Positions 8,352 through 20,714 are shown, counted from the stretch's first letter. The stretch: DNA of 44,820 nucleotides from Actinomycetes bacterium (GCA_021846845.1 JAJZWB010000010.1:1-44820), one strand, 5' to 3'. Numbers and translations are program-made. The notes: generated by a model from the letters alone, not told the origin.

Positions 8352-9952
8352 AGCAGCCCGAACAGCGCCCGGCCGGCGTGCGCGGCCAGGTTGAACAGCG
8401 GCGTGGGGAAGACCCCGAAGCCGACGCACGCCGCTGCGAAGGCGGCGGCCACCAGGGTGACCTCGGTGAACCGTGGGCCGCTGCGCGCGCCGTCGAGCGC
8501 CGCATCCGCCTCCGGTGAGCCGCCCGCGATCGGCGCCAGCCCGCCGGGCCCGACGCCGGCGACCGCCGCGGAGGCCAGCCCCGCCCCTGGCGCCGGCACC
8601 TCGCTGCGCATCCAGATCGCCGCGGCGACCCGCAGGTAGTAGCCGAGCGAGATCATCGAGCCGATCACCAGCACGATCGCCAGCCACGTGTATCCGCCGT
8701 CGACGAGCGCCCGGATCAGCTGGAACTTGCCGATGAAGCCGACCGTGCCGGGGATCCCGGCGAGCGCCAGCATGGCGATCGTCATCGACCACGCCAGCCA
8801 GGGATCCCGGCGCCCGAGACCCGACAGGCCGGAGATCTCGTCGCCGTCGGCACGAGCCTGCTGCAGCGCCACGATCACGCTGAAGGCCGCGATGTTCATC
8901 ATCAGGTAGAAGGCGAGGTACAGCACGGTCGCGTTGACCCCGAGCCTGGTGGCGACCACGACGCCGGCCAGCATGTAGCCGGCCTGCGCGACGCCCGAGT
9001 AGCCGAGCATCCGCTTGATCTCCGTCTGCTGCAGCGCCCCGACGTTGCCGACGACGATCGTGATCGCGGCGATCGTCGCCAGCGCCGGAGCCCAGGTGGC
9101 GCTGGCGCCTGCCACCGCCACGTCGAAGAACCGCAGCATCACGCCGAGCGCGGCGGCCTTCGTCGCGGTGGCCATGAACGCGGTGACCGGGGTCGGGGCG
9201 CCCTCGTAGACATCTGGGGTCCACTGGTGGAACGGCGCCACCGACGCCTTGAAGGCGAACCCTACGAGCGCCAGCCCCAGGCCGGTCAGCAGCAGCGGGT
9301 CCCCGAGCAGACCGCCCGCCATGGCGTGGTGGCCGTGGCCGAGGATCGTCGCCGCGATCCCCTGGAACTGCGTGTAGCCGGTCGCGCCGTAGATCATCGC
9401 CAGGCCGTAGACCAGAGTCGCGGATCCGACCGAGCCGATCACGAGGTACTTCAGGCCCGACTCGAGCGATCCCTCACGTCTGAACTCCGCCGCGCACAGG
9501 ACGTAGAGCGGGATGGACAGCAGCTCGAAGCCGACGAACAGCGTGACCGTGCTCTGCGCCGACACGAGGATCGCCATCCCCAGCACGCTGAACAGCAGCA
9601 GCGAGTGGTACTCGCCGTGGCCGGCCGCCCGGGGCGCGACCTCCCGCAGCGAGATCAGGACCGCTGCGATCGCCGCCGCCGCGAAGACCAGGTCCAGCAC
9701 CAGCGCCAGCCCGTCGACCGCGAGCGCGCCGGAGAGGATCGAAGCGGGGTGGTTCAGGCGCGTGGCCTCGTCGACGATCGCGGCCGCCAGCGTCGCAAGC
9801 GTGAGCACCGGCACGACCCGCTCGCGGATGAGGCTCCCGAGCAGCCCGACGAGCAGCACCAGCAGCGCGCCGCCGGCGAGGATCATGAACGGCATCAGCG
9901 ACGCGTAGTCGATGTAGGGCCCGTGGAGGGCGGCGAGCGCGGCGATCCTCAT
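8348..9952 (-). CDS. nuoN: NADH-quinone oxidoreductase subunit N
   Basis: Antiporter-like multi-TM protein (ATKAAALGVMLRF, IKRMLGYSGVAQAGYMLAG); position at the end of the nuo operon. Confidence 0.93.
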   Translation of the reverse strand: MRIAALAALHGPYIDYASLMPFMILAGGALLVLLVGLLGSLIRERVVPVLTLATLAAAIVDEATRLNHPASILSGALAVDGLALVLDLVFAAAAIAAVLISLREVAPRAAGHGEYHSLLLFSVLGMAILVSAQSTVTLFVGFELLSIPLYVLCAAEFRREGSLESGLKYLVIGSVGSATLVYGLAMIYGATGYTQFQGIAATILGHGHHAMAGGLLGDPLLLTGLGLALVGFAFKASVAPFHQWTPDVYEGAPTPVTAFMATATKAAALGVMLRFFDVAVAGASATWAPALATIAAITIVVGNVGALQQTEIKRMLGYSGVAQAGYMLAGVVVATRLGVNATVLYLAFYLMMNIAAFSVIVALQQARADGDEISGLSGLGRRDPWLAWSMTIAMLALAGIPGTVGFIGKFQLIRALVDGGYTWLAIVLVIGSMISLGYYLRVAAAIWMRSEVPAPGAGLASAAVAGVGPGGLAPIAGGSPEADAALDGARSGPRFTEVTLVAAAFAAACVGFGVFPTPLFNLAAHAGRALFGLL

Positions 9953-9992
9953 CGGACGGCGCTCCCGGATGCGAGCTTGAGCGCGACGAGCA

Positions 9993-11564
9993 TCATGGGG
10001 TGTTGCTCCCGGAGTTGGTCCCGCCGATCGCCGCCTGCGGGGCGCTCGCGGTCAGCGGGGGGTTTGAGGTCGGGCCGCGCTGCGCGTACACGCTCTGCGA
10101 GTGAAGCCTGACCGCGCCGATCTCGGCGGTGACCGTCGCATCGGAGCGCTGCAGCCCGAACTGGGGGTAGAACGCGAGCACCAGGATCACGACGGCCACG
10201 CCGGCGAGCGGCAGCAGCTCGCCCGGACGGATCTCGAACGAGCTCACGCTCGGGCCGACGCGGTTGTGCATCGAGCGGATGTAGAGGCGCAGCGCGTATG
10301 CGGCCGCGCCGACCACGCCGACCGAGGCGACCATGGCGATCGCCAGCTTGGAGTTGAACACCCCTAGCAGGATCATGAACTCGCCGATGAAGTTCGACGA
10401 GCCGGGCATCGCCAGGGTCGCGAGCGTGACGATCAGGAACAGCGTCGCCAGAACCGGCGCGCGGAAGGCGATCCCTCCCATGTCGGCGAGCTTCTCGGAG
10501 CCGCCCGCTCGCGCCGCGAGCGCCGCGATGATGAAGAACAGCGGTGCGGTCACGAGCGCGTGGTTGACCATCTGCAGGAGCGCGCCCTGAGCGCCCTGAG
10601 TGCGCAGCGAGAAGATCCCGAGCACGATGAAGCCGAGCTGGGCGACGCTTGAGTAGGCGACCACCATCCGCGCGTCGGGGGTGGTCATCGCGACCACGGT
10701 CCCCCAGAGGATCGAGACCAGGGCGATGATCAGCATCAGCGTCTGGAAGTGAACGGTCGCATACGGGAACAGCGGCAGCACGACGCGCAGGAAGCCGTAC
10801 GCGGCGACCTTCGAGAGGATCGCCGAGAAGACCGCGATCGCCGGGATCGGCATCGCCTTGTAGCCGTCGGGGAGCCAGCCGTGGAACGGCACGAGCGGCA
10901 TCTTGACCAGGAACGCGACCGCGAAGCAGAGGAAGATCCACACCTGCGAGCTGTGCGACAGGGGCAGCGCGTGCAGCGCGCTGAGCACGAAGGTCAGGTG
11001 CGTGTGGTGCTGGCCGGAGGCGAGCACGCCGGTCGCGACGGCTCCGACCAGCATGAACAGCGACCCGACCAGCGTGTAGATCACGAGCTTGGTGGTCGCC
11101 CGAACCCGCTGCTCGCCGCCCCACATGCCGGTCAGGAAGTAGAACGGGATCAGCATCAGGTCGAAGAACGCGACGAACAGGGCGAGGTCCTGGGCGCAGA
11201 AGGCGCCCAGCACCGCGCTCTCTGCCAGGCCGAGGTGCAGGTAGAAGGTCCGCGGTCGCTCCCACTGCCGGAACGCGGACCACACGGTCGCGGCGAGGAA
11301 GATCACCGTCGTGAGCACCACCAGAGCCACGTTGAGGCCGTCGAGACCCAGCTTGTAGTGGATTCCGAGCGAGGCGATCCAGACGTCGTCGGTGACGAAC
11401 TGCAGGCCCGCGACCCCGCTCGAGAAGCGTGCCAGGAAGGAGATCGCGATCGCCAGCGCGACCGCGCTCCACACGACCGCGGCGCGGCCGGCGAGGCGGC
11501 CGGGCAGCAGCGCGGACGCGAGCGCGAGCGCGAGCGGGACCCAGATCAGGATCGAGAGCGTCAT
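9993..11564 (-). CDS. nuoM: NADH-quinone oxidoreductase subunit M
   Basis: Antiporter-like subunit (PLVPFHGWLPDGYKAMP, ARMVVAYSSVAQLGFIVLG); synteny. Confidence 0.95.
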   Translation of the reverse strand: MTLSILIWVPLALALASALLPGRLAGRAAVVWSAVALAIAISFLARFSSGVAGLQFVTDDVWIASLGIHYKLGLDGLNVALVVLTTVIFLAATVWSAFRQWERPRTFYLHLGLAESAVLGAFCAQDLALFVAFFDLMLIPFYFLTGMWGGEQRVRATTKLVIYTLVGSLFMLVGAVATGVLASGQHHTHLTFVLSALHALPLSHSSQVWIFLCFAVAFLVKMPLVPFHGWLPDGYKAMPIPAIAVFSAILSKVAAYGFLRVVLPLFPYATVHFQTLMLIIALVSILWGTVVAMTTPDARMVVAYSSVAQLGFIVLGIFSLRTQGAQGALLQMVNHALVTAPLFFIIAALAARAGGSEKLADMGGIAFRAPVLATLFLIVTLATLAMPGSSNFIGEFMILLGVFNSKLAIAMVASVGVVGAAAYALRLYIRSMHNRVGPSVSSFEIRPGELLPLAGVAVVILVLAFYPQFGLQRSDATVTAEIGAVRLHSQSVYAQRGPTSNPPLTASAPQAAIGGTNSGSNTP

Positions 11565-11604
11565 GCGCGGGCCACCGGGTGTTCGAGGGTTGGGACCGCC
11601 GGGC

Positions 11605-13617
<2,013 letters not shown>

Positions 13618-13651
13618 GAGCGAGCCCCCGTTCCGGATCGCGGTGCCGGCC

Positions 13652-13951
13652 TCATCCGCGCAACTCGTTGAGCTCGTCGACGTCGATGGCCAGCCGGCGT
13701 CGGTAGATCGCGACGATCAGGCCGAGCCCGACCGTGACCTCGCAGGCGGCGATCACCATCACGATCAGGGCGAAGACCTGACCGTCGGAACCACCCCACA
13801 TGCGGCTGAAGGCGACCAGCGCCAGGTTGGCGGCGTTGAGCATCAGCTCAAGGCAGAGGAGGATCACCAGCGGGTTGGGGCGCACCAGGACGCCGACCGC
13901 GCCGATGCAGAAGATGATCGCCGAGACGACCAGGTACCAGCCGATGGCCAT
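13652..13951 (-). CDS. nuoK: NADH-quinone oxidoreductase subunit K
   Basis: Small 3-TM protein, NPLVILLCLELMLNAANLALVAF; start overlaps the nuoJ stop. Confidence 0.95.
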   Translation of the reverse strand: MAIGWYLVVSAIIFCIGAVGVLVRPNPLVILLCLELMLNAANLALVAFSRMWGGSDGQVFALIVMVIAACEVTVGLGLIVAIYRRRLAIDVDELNELRG

Positions 13952-14589
13952 CAGCGACCCGCCTCCCCGTCCCCGTGGGCCACCAGCCCCGCGACCTCGG
14001 CCATCGTGCCGGTGTAGGCCGGCCGCGCCGGGCGCAGCCGCGCATCGAGGCTCTCGTCGGGCTCGAGGCCGCGGCGCCGGCGTGCGAGCACGACCGCGCC
14101 GATCGCCGCCACCAGCAGCAGCAGCGAGGCGACCTCGAACGGGAACAGGTACGTGGTGAGGAACTCGGTTCCGATCTGCTTCGGGGTGCCGAAGCCCAGC
14201 ACGTAGGGCGCGCCCTTGCCGGATATCCCCTTCAGCGCGGTCCCGAGCAGGGCGATGCAGAGCTCGACCGCGACCGCCACGCCGAACAGCGGCCCGAGCA
14301 CGCGCAGCGCGCCGGGGCGGTCGGCGCCGCCGGTGAAGTGGGTCACGGACTCGTCGGCACCGCCCACGTAGGCGACCACGAACACGTACAGAACCATCAC
14401 CGCGCCGGCGTACACGACCACCTGGGCCGCGGCGACGAACTCGGCGCGCAGCAGCAGGAACAGCGCGGCCAGCGCGACCAGGTGGCAGACGAGCGAGAGC
14501 ACGTTGTAGAACGGGTTGCGCAGCATCACCACGCCGAACGCGCCCGCGATCGCGACGATCGCTGCGATGAAGAACAGGACCGCGCTCAT
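13951..14589 (-). CDS. nuoJ: NADH-quinone oxidoreductase subunit J
   Basis: NPFYNVLSLVCHLVALAALFLLLRAEFVAAAQVVVYAGAVMVLYVFVV. Confidence 0.95.
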   Translation of the reverse strand: MSAVLFFIAAIVAIAGAFGVVMLRNPFYNVLSLVCHLVALAALFLLLRAEFVAAAQVVVYAGAVMVLYVFVVAYVGGADESVTHFTGGADRPGALRVLGPLFGVAVAVELCIALLGTALKGISGKGAPYVLGFGTPKQIGTEFLTTYLFPFEVASLLLLVAAIGAVVLARRRRGLEPDESLDARLRPARPAYTGTMAEVAGLVAHGDGEAGR

Positions 14590-14635
14590 CGCCGGCGCCT
14601 CCGCGGCTGCGCTCCGCTCGCCCGCTCCGGGACGG

Positions 14636-15184
14636 TCATTCGCCCTCCCGTCGCAGCGGCGTGCGCTCGATCGGCTCCGCCAGGAGCATCTCCTTGGTGA
14701 AGATCAGGTCCGAGCGCGTGTAGTCGGACATCTCGTAGTCGTGGCCCATGGTGATCGCGTCGAACGGGCACGCGATCTCGCAGTAGCCGCAGAAGATGCA
14801 GCGGCTGAGGTTGATCTCGTACACGGCGGCGTAGCGCTCGCCCGCCGAGACCCGGTTATCCGGGGTGTTCTCGGCGGCGACGACGCGGATGCAGTCGGCC
14901 GGGCAGGCGGCGGCGCACAGCGAGCAGCCGACGCACTTCTCGAGCCCGGGGTTGGCGGGATCGGATGTCTCGAAGCGGTGCAGCTTGTGACGACCGCGGA
15001 AGCGCGGGTAGACCGGTGTCTTCTCCTCCGGGTACTGGATCGTGATCGGGCCCTCGACGACCCTCATGAAGGTCGTCTTGAGGCCGCGCAGCGTCTCGCC
15101 GAACACCCGGTAGGCGCCGCGCACCGCGCCGGGGGCCGGCGCGCGGATCACCTTGACGACGCTGCCTGGGTCGTACGGGCTCAT
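14636..15184 (-). CDS. nuoI: NADH-quinone oxidoreductase subunit I
   Basis: Two 4Fe-4S motifs CVGCSLCAAACP and CIFCGYCEIACP. Confidence 0.96.
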   Translation of the reverse strand: MSPYDPGSVVKVIRAPAPGAVRGAYRVFGETLRGLKTTFMRVVEGPITIQYPEEKTPVYPRFRGRHKLHRFETSDPANPGLEKCVGCSLCAAACPADCIRVVAAENTPDNRVSAGERYAAVYEINLSRCIFCGYCEIACPFDAITMGHDYEMSDYTRSDLIFTKEMLLAEPIERTPLRREGE

Positions 15185-15200
15185 CGTCGGCCGCCTTTCC

Positions 15201-16220
15201 TCATGCCGCCACGACAATCGCCGTCACGAGCAGGTTCAACGTCGCCAGCGGCAGCAGGATCTTCCATCCGAAGGACATCAGCTGGTCGTAGCGCAGCCTC
15301 GGGAGCGTCGCCCGCACCCAGATGAAGAGCGTGATCACGATCAGCATCTTGGCTAGGACCACGAACGGGTCCACCCAGCCGGGCGGGTGGATCCCGAACG
15401 GCAGCAGCCAGCCGCCGAGGAACAGCGTCACCGCGATACCCGAGACGACGATCATGTTCGTGTACTCGGCGAACAGATATGCGACGAACGCCGTGCCCCC
15501 GTACTCGGTGAAGTAGCCGCCGACCAGCTCGGCGTCTGCCTCGACGAGGTCGAACGGGGCCCTGTTGGTCTCCGCGAACGACGCGGTCATGAAGATCAGG
15601 AAGCCGACGATCTGCGGGATGAAGTACCACATGCCGGCCTGCGCGCGGACGATCCCGGTCAGCGACAGGGTGCCCGCCGTGATCAGCACGCCGACCAGCG
15701 CCAGCCCCTGCGAGACCTCATATGAGATCAGCTGCGCGGCGCCGCGCATAGCGCCGAGGAACGAGTACTTGGATCCCGATGCCCAGCCGCCGAGCATGAT
15801 CCCGTAGAACGAGATCCCGCCGAGCGCGAACACGTACAGCGGTCCGATCGAGACGTCGATCCCGTACAGGCCGACCGGCTGGCCGAAGATCTTCTGCACG
15901 TTGCCGAACGGCACCAGCGCGAGCGCCGAGACCGCGGTGACGATCGCGATCATCGGCGCGATCCGGAACAGCGACTCGACCGCGGTCGCGGGGCGGAACG
16001 GCTCCTTGAGCGCGAACTTGACGATCTCGGCCATCGGCTGCAGCAGCCCGTAGGGACCGACTCGGTTGGGCCCGTAGCGGCCCTGGAAGCGCCCGAGCAG
16101 CTTGCGCTCGTAGATGATCAGGATCGGCAGGACGGCGAAGATGACGCCGAAGATGACGAGCGCCTTGACGATCTGCACCCACCAGGGCTCGAAGAAGTAG
16201 ACCAGGCCGAAGGCCCTCAT
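15201..16220 (-). CDS. nuoH: NADH-quinone oxidoreductase subunit H
   Basis: YERKLLGRFQGRYGPNRVGPYGLLQPMAEIVKF and ETNRAPFDLVEADAELVGGYFTEY. ATG overlaps the nuoG stop; the longer ORF start at 16964 is spurious. Confidence 0.96.
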   Translation of the reverse strand: MRAFGLVYFFEPWWVQIVKALVIFGVIFAVLPILIIYERKLLGRFQGRYGPNRVGPYGLLQPMAEIVKFALKEPFRPATAVESLFRIAPMIAIVTAVSALALVPFGNVQKIFGQPVGLYGIDVSIGPLYVFALGGISFYGIMLGGWASGSKYSFLGAMRGAAQLISYEVSQGLALVGVLITAGTLSLTGIVRAQAGMWYFIPQIVGFLIFMTASFAETNRAPFDLVEADAELVGGYFTEYGGTAFVAYLFAEYTNMIVVSGIAVTLFLGGWLLPFGIHPPGWVDPFVVLAKMLIVITLFIWVRATLPRLRYDQLMSFGWKILLPLATLNLLVTAIVVAA

Positions 16221-18691
16221 CGTGCGCTCACCTCGATCGTCGGCTCGGTCAGCTCGTTGGCGGAGTCGGCGGCCAGTCCCTGGGCCAGGAAGGCGCTCCC
16301 CTCCTGCACCCCGGTGCGCACCACGGCCGTCGCGTTCAGACGCGTGCCGTTCTGCGCGACGACGACCTCGGCGCCGTCGTCGATCCCGAGGCGCCTCGCG
16401 TCGGCCGGAGAGAGCTCGAGACGCTGGCGCGGGACCAGGAACTTCAGCGACGGCGAGATCTCGCATTCGGGCGCGGCCCACAGCGGCCGGTAGGTGCCAA
16501 GGCGCAGGGCGCCGTTCGATGCCGCGGCGGCGTCGGGGGCGCGCCCGTCGCCGGATGGAGCCTCGCCGCCGGTGGTGGTCGGCTCGCCCGGGGCGAGAGC
16601 CGATGCCTGTGGCCGCTCCGGCCAGCGCACCCCGCCCCCGCCGATCTCCTCGAGCGTCAGCCCCTCGTACACCGGCACCGCCGCGACCAGCTGCTCGAAC
16701 GCGTCGACGGCGTGCCGCACTCCGGTCTCCAGGCCGCAGCGACGCGCCAGCTCTGCCAGCACCGCCCAGCCGGGGCGGACCTCGCCCGGGTGCGCGATCG
16801 CGATCCGCAGCCGCTGCAGCCGCCCGTCGGGATGCACCACCGTGCCGTCCTTCTCGGCGTGCGACTCGGCCGGGAAGACCACGGTCGCATGCTCGGCGAG
16901 GCCCTCGGTCAGCACCGAGGCGTGCGCGACGACCAGCGCCGCGGAGCGCATCGCCCGCCTCCACAGCGCGCGGTCGGGAAGCTCGCGGACCGGGTCGGTC
17001 CCGAACAGGTGCAGGGCGGTGATCTCGCCGGTGGCGGCGGCCTCGGCGATCTCCGCACAGCCGCGACCGGCCGGGCCGTCGAGCTCCCCATGGCCGGGTC
17101 CCGCGTCGGGGACCGCGCCGGCCTCGCGCAGCCCGCGCCCGTTGGCGCCCGCGGGTAGGCAGATCAGCCCCGCGCCATCGCGCTCGGCCAGTCTCAGGGC
17201 GCGCGCGATCCGCACCAGGGCGGCCGCGCCCTCGGCGCCGATCCGCTCGCCGTAGAGGATCACGACATCCTCGCCGCCGTCGCGCAGCAGCTGCGCCAGC
17301 TCGGCGATCTCCGCCGGCGCGCCGGCGTCGACGGTCCCGTCGATCGCTTGGGCCAGGGCGGCCGCGAGACGGCCCTCGCCGCCCGGTTCGCAGCGGACGC
17401 CGAGCTTGGCGTTGGCCTCCAGCGCGGTCGGACGGGCGGTCGCGATCGCGAGCCTGACCCCGTGGCGGCGCACGCCCTTGCGGATCCGCAGGTCCAGGAT
17501 CGGCGCGTCATCACGCGGATCGCAGCCGAGCAGCAGCACGGTGTGGGCGAACTCGATGTCGGGCACCGAGGCCTGCAGCGCGGGCGCCGCGAGCACCCGG
17601 GCCAGGTCGGCCGGGATCGGCGCCCCCGCCTCCCCCGACCCGGCCATCCCGCGTGAGTCGATGTCGGACGAGCCGAGCGCCTCGCGGCTCAGCCTGGCCA
17701 GGAGGAGGCCCTCCTCGTTGGATGCCTGTCCGCCGACGATCGTGCCGACCCGCCCGCGGTGCCTGGCCAGGCCGGCCGCGGCCTCCAGCGCGCGCTCCCA
17801 CGAGGTGGGTCGCAGGACCCCGGCATCGCGGACCAGCGGCCGGGTGATCCGCTCGTCGACGTGGATCGCCTGGTAGGCGAAGCGGCCCTTGTCGCACAGC
17901 CAGCCGTCGTCGACGCCCTCGTTGTCGCGCGCGAGGACCCGCATCACCTTCTCGTCACGCACGGTGAACGTGACGTTGCACTGCGACGGGCACAGCGTGC
18001 AGACCCCGGCGCCGCCCTCGATGTCCCACGGCCGCGCCCGGAACCGGTAGGGCTGGGCGGTGAGCGCGCCGACAGGGCACAGCTCCACGATGTTGCCGCT
18101 GAACGGCGCTACGTACGGGTGGCCGTCGTGGGTGGCGACGAACGCGTGCGAGCCGCGCTCGGTGAAGATCAGCTGGTAGTCCTCGGAGATCTCCTGCGAG
18201 AAGCGGACGCAGCGATAGCAGAGGATGCACCGCTCACGGTCGATCGCCACGAGCGGCGAGAGCGCGAGCGGCTTGACGAAATGGCGCTTGGGCTCGATCA
18301 CGCGGCTGTGGCCCAGGCCCCAGCCGAAGGTGATGTCCTGCAGCGGGCACTCGCCGCCCTTGTCGCAGACCGGGCAGTCGAGCGGGTGGTTGACGAGCAG
18401 GAACTCGACCACCGCGTTCTGGGCGTGGCGCACGCGCTCGGTCCGGGTGTGGACCACCATCCCGTCCTTGACGGGCGTCGAGCAGGAAGTCTGCAGCTTC
18501 GGGATCCCCTCGATCTCGACCAGGCACATCCGGCAGGCTCCGACCGGGTTGCCGAGCTTGGGCTCGTAGCAGAAGTAGGGGATCTCGACGTCCGCCTGCT
18601 TGGCCGCGTCGACCAGCATCGTGCCCTCGATGGCCTGCACCTCGCGGCCGTCGATCGTCAGCTGGATGGTCTTGCGCTCTGGACGTGGCAT
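16217..18691 (-). CDS. nuoG: NADH-quinone oxidoreductase subunit G
   Basis: N-terminal 2Fe-2S ferredoxin (CRMCLVEIEG), CPVCDKGGECPLQ, molybdopterin-oxidoreductase-like C-terminal region. Confidence 0.95.
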   Translation of the reverse strand: MPRPERKTIQLTIDGREVQAIEGTMLVDAAKQADVEIPYFCYEPKLGNPVGACRMCLVEIEGIPKLQTSCSTPVKDGMVVHTRTERVRHAQNAVVEFLLVNHPLDCPVCDKGGECPLQDITFGWGLGHSRVIEPKRHFVKPLALSPLVAIDRERCILCYRCVRFSQEISEDYQLIFTERGSHAFVATHDGHPYVAPFSGNIVELCPVGALTAQPYRFRARPWDIEGGAGVCTLCPSQCNVTFTVRDEKVMRVLARDNEGVDDGWLCDKGRFAYQAIHVDERITRPLVRDAGVLRPTSWERALEAAAGLARHRGRVGTIVGGQASNEEGLLLARLSREALGSSDIDSRGMAGSGEAGAPIPADLARVLAAPALQASVPDIEFAHTVLLLGCDPRDDAPILDLRIRKGVRRHGVRLAIATARPTALEANAKLGVRCEPGGEGRLAAALAQAIDGTVDAGAPAEIAELAQLLRDGGEDVVILYGERIGAEGAAALVRIARALRLAERDGAGLICLPAGANGRGLREAGAVPDAGPGHGELDGPAGRGCAEIAEAAATGEITALHLFGTDPVRELPDRALWRRAMRSAALVVAHASVLTEGLAEHATVVFPAESHAEKDGTVVHPDGRLQRLRIAIAHPGEVRPGWAVLAELARRCGLETGVRHAVDAFEQLVAAVPVYEGLTLEEIGGGGVRWPERPQASALAPGEPTTTGGEAPSGDGRAPDAAAASNGALRLGTYRPLWAAPECEISPSLKFLVPRQRLELSPADARRLGIDDGAEVVVAQNGTRLNATAVVRTGVQEGSAFLAQGLAADSANELTEPTIEVSAR

Positions 18692-18704
18692 GCGGAACGG
18701 TGTT

Positions 18705-20030
18705 CTAGTGGACTGCGAGCGATTCGGTCTCGGCGAGCGGTCGCAGCTCGGCGGCGGCCGCCAGGTCCCGCGCCGCGGCGCGCTCGCGTGCGGCCTCGAT
18801 GTCGGCCTCCAGCTCGGGCCGGAACTTGCGGATCATCGACGAGACGGGCATCGCCATCGCGTCGCCGAGCACGCAGAGGCAGTTGCCCATGATCTGCTCC
18901 TGGACCGAGCCCATGATGTCGAGGTCCATCGGCGTCGCCTCGCCGGCGAAGATCCGCTGCACCATCTTGTGGGTCCAGTTGGTGCCCTCGCGGCAGGGCA
19001 CGCACTTGCCGCACGACTCGTGCGCGTAGAACTTGACGAGCTTGAGCATCGTGTCGAGCACCCGGCGCGACTCGTCGGCGACGATGATCGCGCCGGAGCC
19101 GAGCATCGAGCCGGCCTTCGCGAGCGTGTCGAAGTCGTAGGCAAGGTCCAGGTCCTCGCCGGTCAGGACCGGCGAGCTGGAGCCGCCGGGGAACCAGAAC
19201 TTGACCGGGAGCCCGCTCGGTGGTCCGCCGGCGAGCCCGTAGATGATCTCACGGGATGGGATCCCCAGCTCGATCTCGTAGTTGCCGGGCCGCTTGACGT
19301 CGCCGGAGATCGAGATCAGCTTGGTCCCGGTGGAGGTCTCGGTCCCGATCGAGGCGTACTCGGCGGCGCCCATCCGGATGATGTGGGGCACCGTCGACAG
19401 CGTCTCGACGTTGTTGATCAGCGTCGGGCCGGCGTAGAGCCCCTCGATCGCCGGGAAGGGCGGCTTCAGGCGCGGGTTGCCGCGCTTGCCCTCCAGCGCG
19501 TCGAGCAGGCCGGTCTCCTCGCCGCAGATGTAGGCGCCGGCGCCGCGGTGCAGGACCAGCGAGAACGAGAAGTCCGAGCCGAGGATCCGCTCGCCGATGT
19601 ATCCGGCCGCCCTGGCCTCCGCGATCGCCGCGTCCAGGATCTCGGCCTGGTGCTGGTACTCGCCGCGGATGAAGATGAAGGCGCGATCGATCCCGCCCGC
19701 GTAGGCGGAGATCGCGATCCCCTCTATCAGCATGTGCGGCGACTTCTGCATCAGCTCGCGGTCCTTGAAGGTGCCGGGCTCGGACTCGTCCGCGTTGCAG
19801 ACCAGGTACTTGGCCATCGTTCCCTCGGGCAGGAAGGAGACCTTGAGCCCCATCCTGAAGCCCGCGCCGCCACGGCCGCGGATGCCGGACTGCTTGATCT
19901 GGTCGAGCACCTCCGCGCGCGACATGCCAAGCGCCTTGCGCAGCGACTGGTAGCCACCTCGCCGCTCGTAGACGGAAAGCGTGTTCAGCCCCGGCTCATC
20001 GATGTCCTCAAACAGGATCTTGCGGCTCAC
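18705..20030 (-). CDS. nuoF: NADH-quinone oxidoreductase subunit F
   Basis: SGIRGRGGAGFRMGLK, CNADESEPGTFKDREL, ESCGKCVPCREGT. Confidence 0.97.
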   Translation of the reverse strand: MSRKILFEDIDEPGLNTLSVYERRGGYQSLRKALGMSRAEVLDQIKQSGIRGRGGAGFRMGLKVSFLPEGTMAKYLVCNADESEPGTFKDRELMQKSPHMLIEGIAISAYAGGIDRAFIFIRGEYQHQAEILDAAIAEARAAGYIGERILGSDFSFSLVLHRGAGAYICGEETGLLDALEGKRGNPRLKPPFPAIEGLYAGPTLINNVETLSTVPHIIRMGAAEYASIGTETSTGTKLISISGDVKRPGNYEIELGIPSREIIYGLAGGPPSGLPVKFWFPGGSSSPVLTGEDLDLAYDFDTLAKAGSMLGSGAIIVADESRRVLDTMLKLVKFYAHESCGKCVPCREGTNWTHKMVQRIFAGEATPMDLDIMGSVQEQIMGNCLCVLGDAMAMPVSSMIRKFRPELEADIEAARERAAARDLAAAAELRPLAETESLAVH

Positions 20031-20039
20031 GACGGTTCC

Positions 20040-20714
20040 TCAGCTCGCTCTCGGGTCGTCGGGGTGCGGGGCGCCGCCGCCCGGGTGGGCGCCGGGATCG
20101 ACGCATGCGCGGCTGCGCAGCTGCTTTTCGGGCAGGACCGACCGGCCGGCGCGCAGGTCATCAACGATGCGCTGCGCGTCGGACGGCTCAAGCGGTCCGA
20201 CGAACTCGCCGTTGACCGACGCCATCGGCGCGATGTCGCACGCTCCCAGGCACTCGAACGATCGCACGTGCACGGTCTCGTCGCCGGCCGCGGCGGCCGT
20301 CAGCGCGTCGAGCACCTCGTCTGCGCCCCGCAGCGAGCAGGAGATGTTCGTGCACACGTAGACGTCGTCGTGCAGGGGGCGCGGCTCAAGCTCGAACATG
20401 TCGTAGAAGCTCGCCACCGAGGTCAGGTAGGCGGGGGTCAGGCGCATCACGCAGGCGACCTGTGTCCGGGCCAGGGGCGAGCACCATCCATGCAGCCGCT
20501 GCGCCGCGTGCAGCGCGGGGATCGCGGCCGACCGGCGATCCGGGTAGCGCTCCATCAGGGCCTCGATCTCGGCTCGCAGCTCGTCTGGCACCGGCGTGGT
20601 CGCCGGGTCCGGGACGACCGCGGGGTCCTTGGTCAGGTCGACGGCGTCGTCCCAGCCGGGTACCCGCGAGCCGTGCGCGAAGCGGCGCACGGGCGGCGTC
20701 GGGCCGACGCTCAT
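20040..20714 (-). CDS. nuoE: NADH-quinone oxidoreductase subunit E
   Basis: Thioredoxin-like 2Fe-2S motif CTNISC...CLGAC; ATG overlaps the nuoD stop; extra Pro/Gly-rich C-terminal tail. Confidence 0.93.
   Translation of the reverse strand: MSVGPTPPVRRFAHGSRVPGWDDAVDLTKDPAVVPDPATTPVPDELRAEIEALMERYPDRRSAAIPALHAAQRLHGWCSPLARTQVACVMRLTPAYLTSVASFYDMFELEPRPLHDDVYVCTNISCSLRGADEVLDALTAAAAGDETVHVRSFECLGACDIAPMASVNGEFVGPLEPSDAQRIVDDLRAGRSVLPEKQLRSRACVDPGAHPGGGAPHPDDPRAS

Noticed and set aside
7125-9224. 699-aa minus-strand ORF
   Set aside because: Spans the nuoN C-terminal region out of frame and the antisense of the monooxygenase; includes VGA repeats from the RAD repeat antisense.
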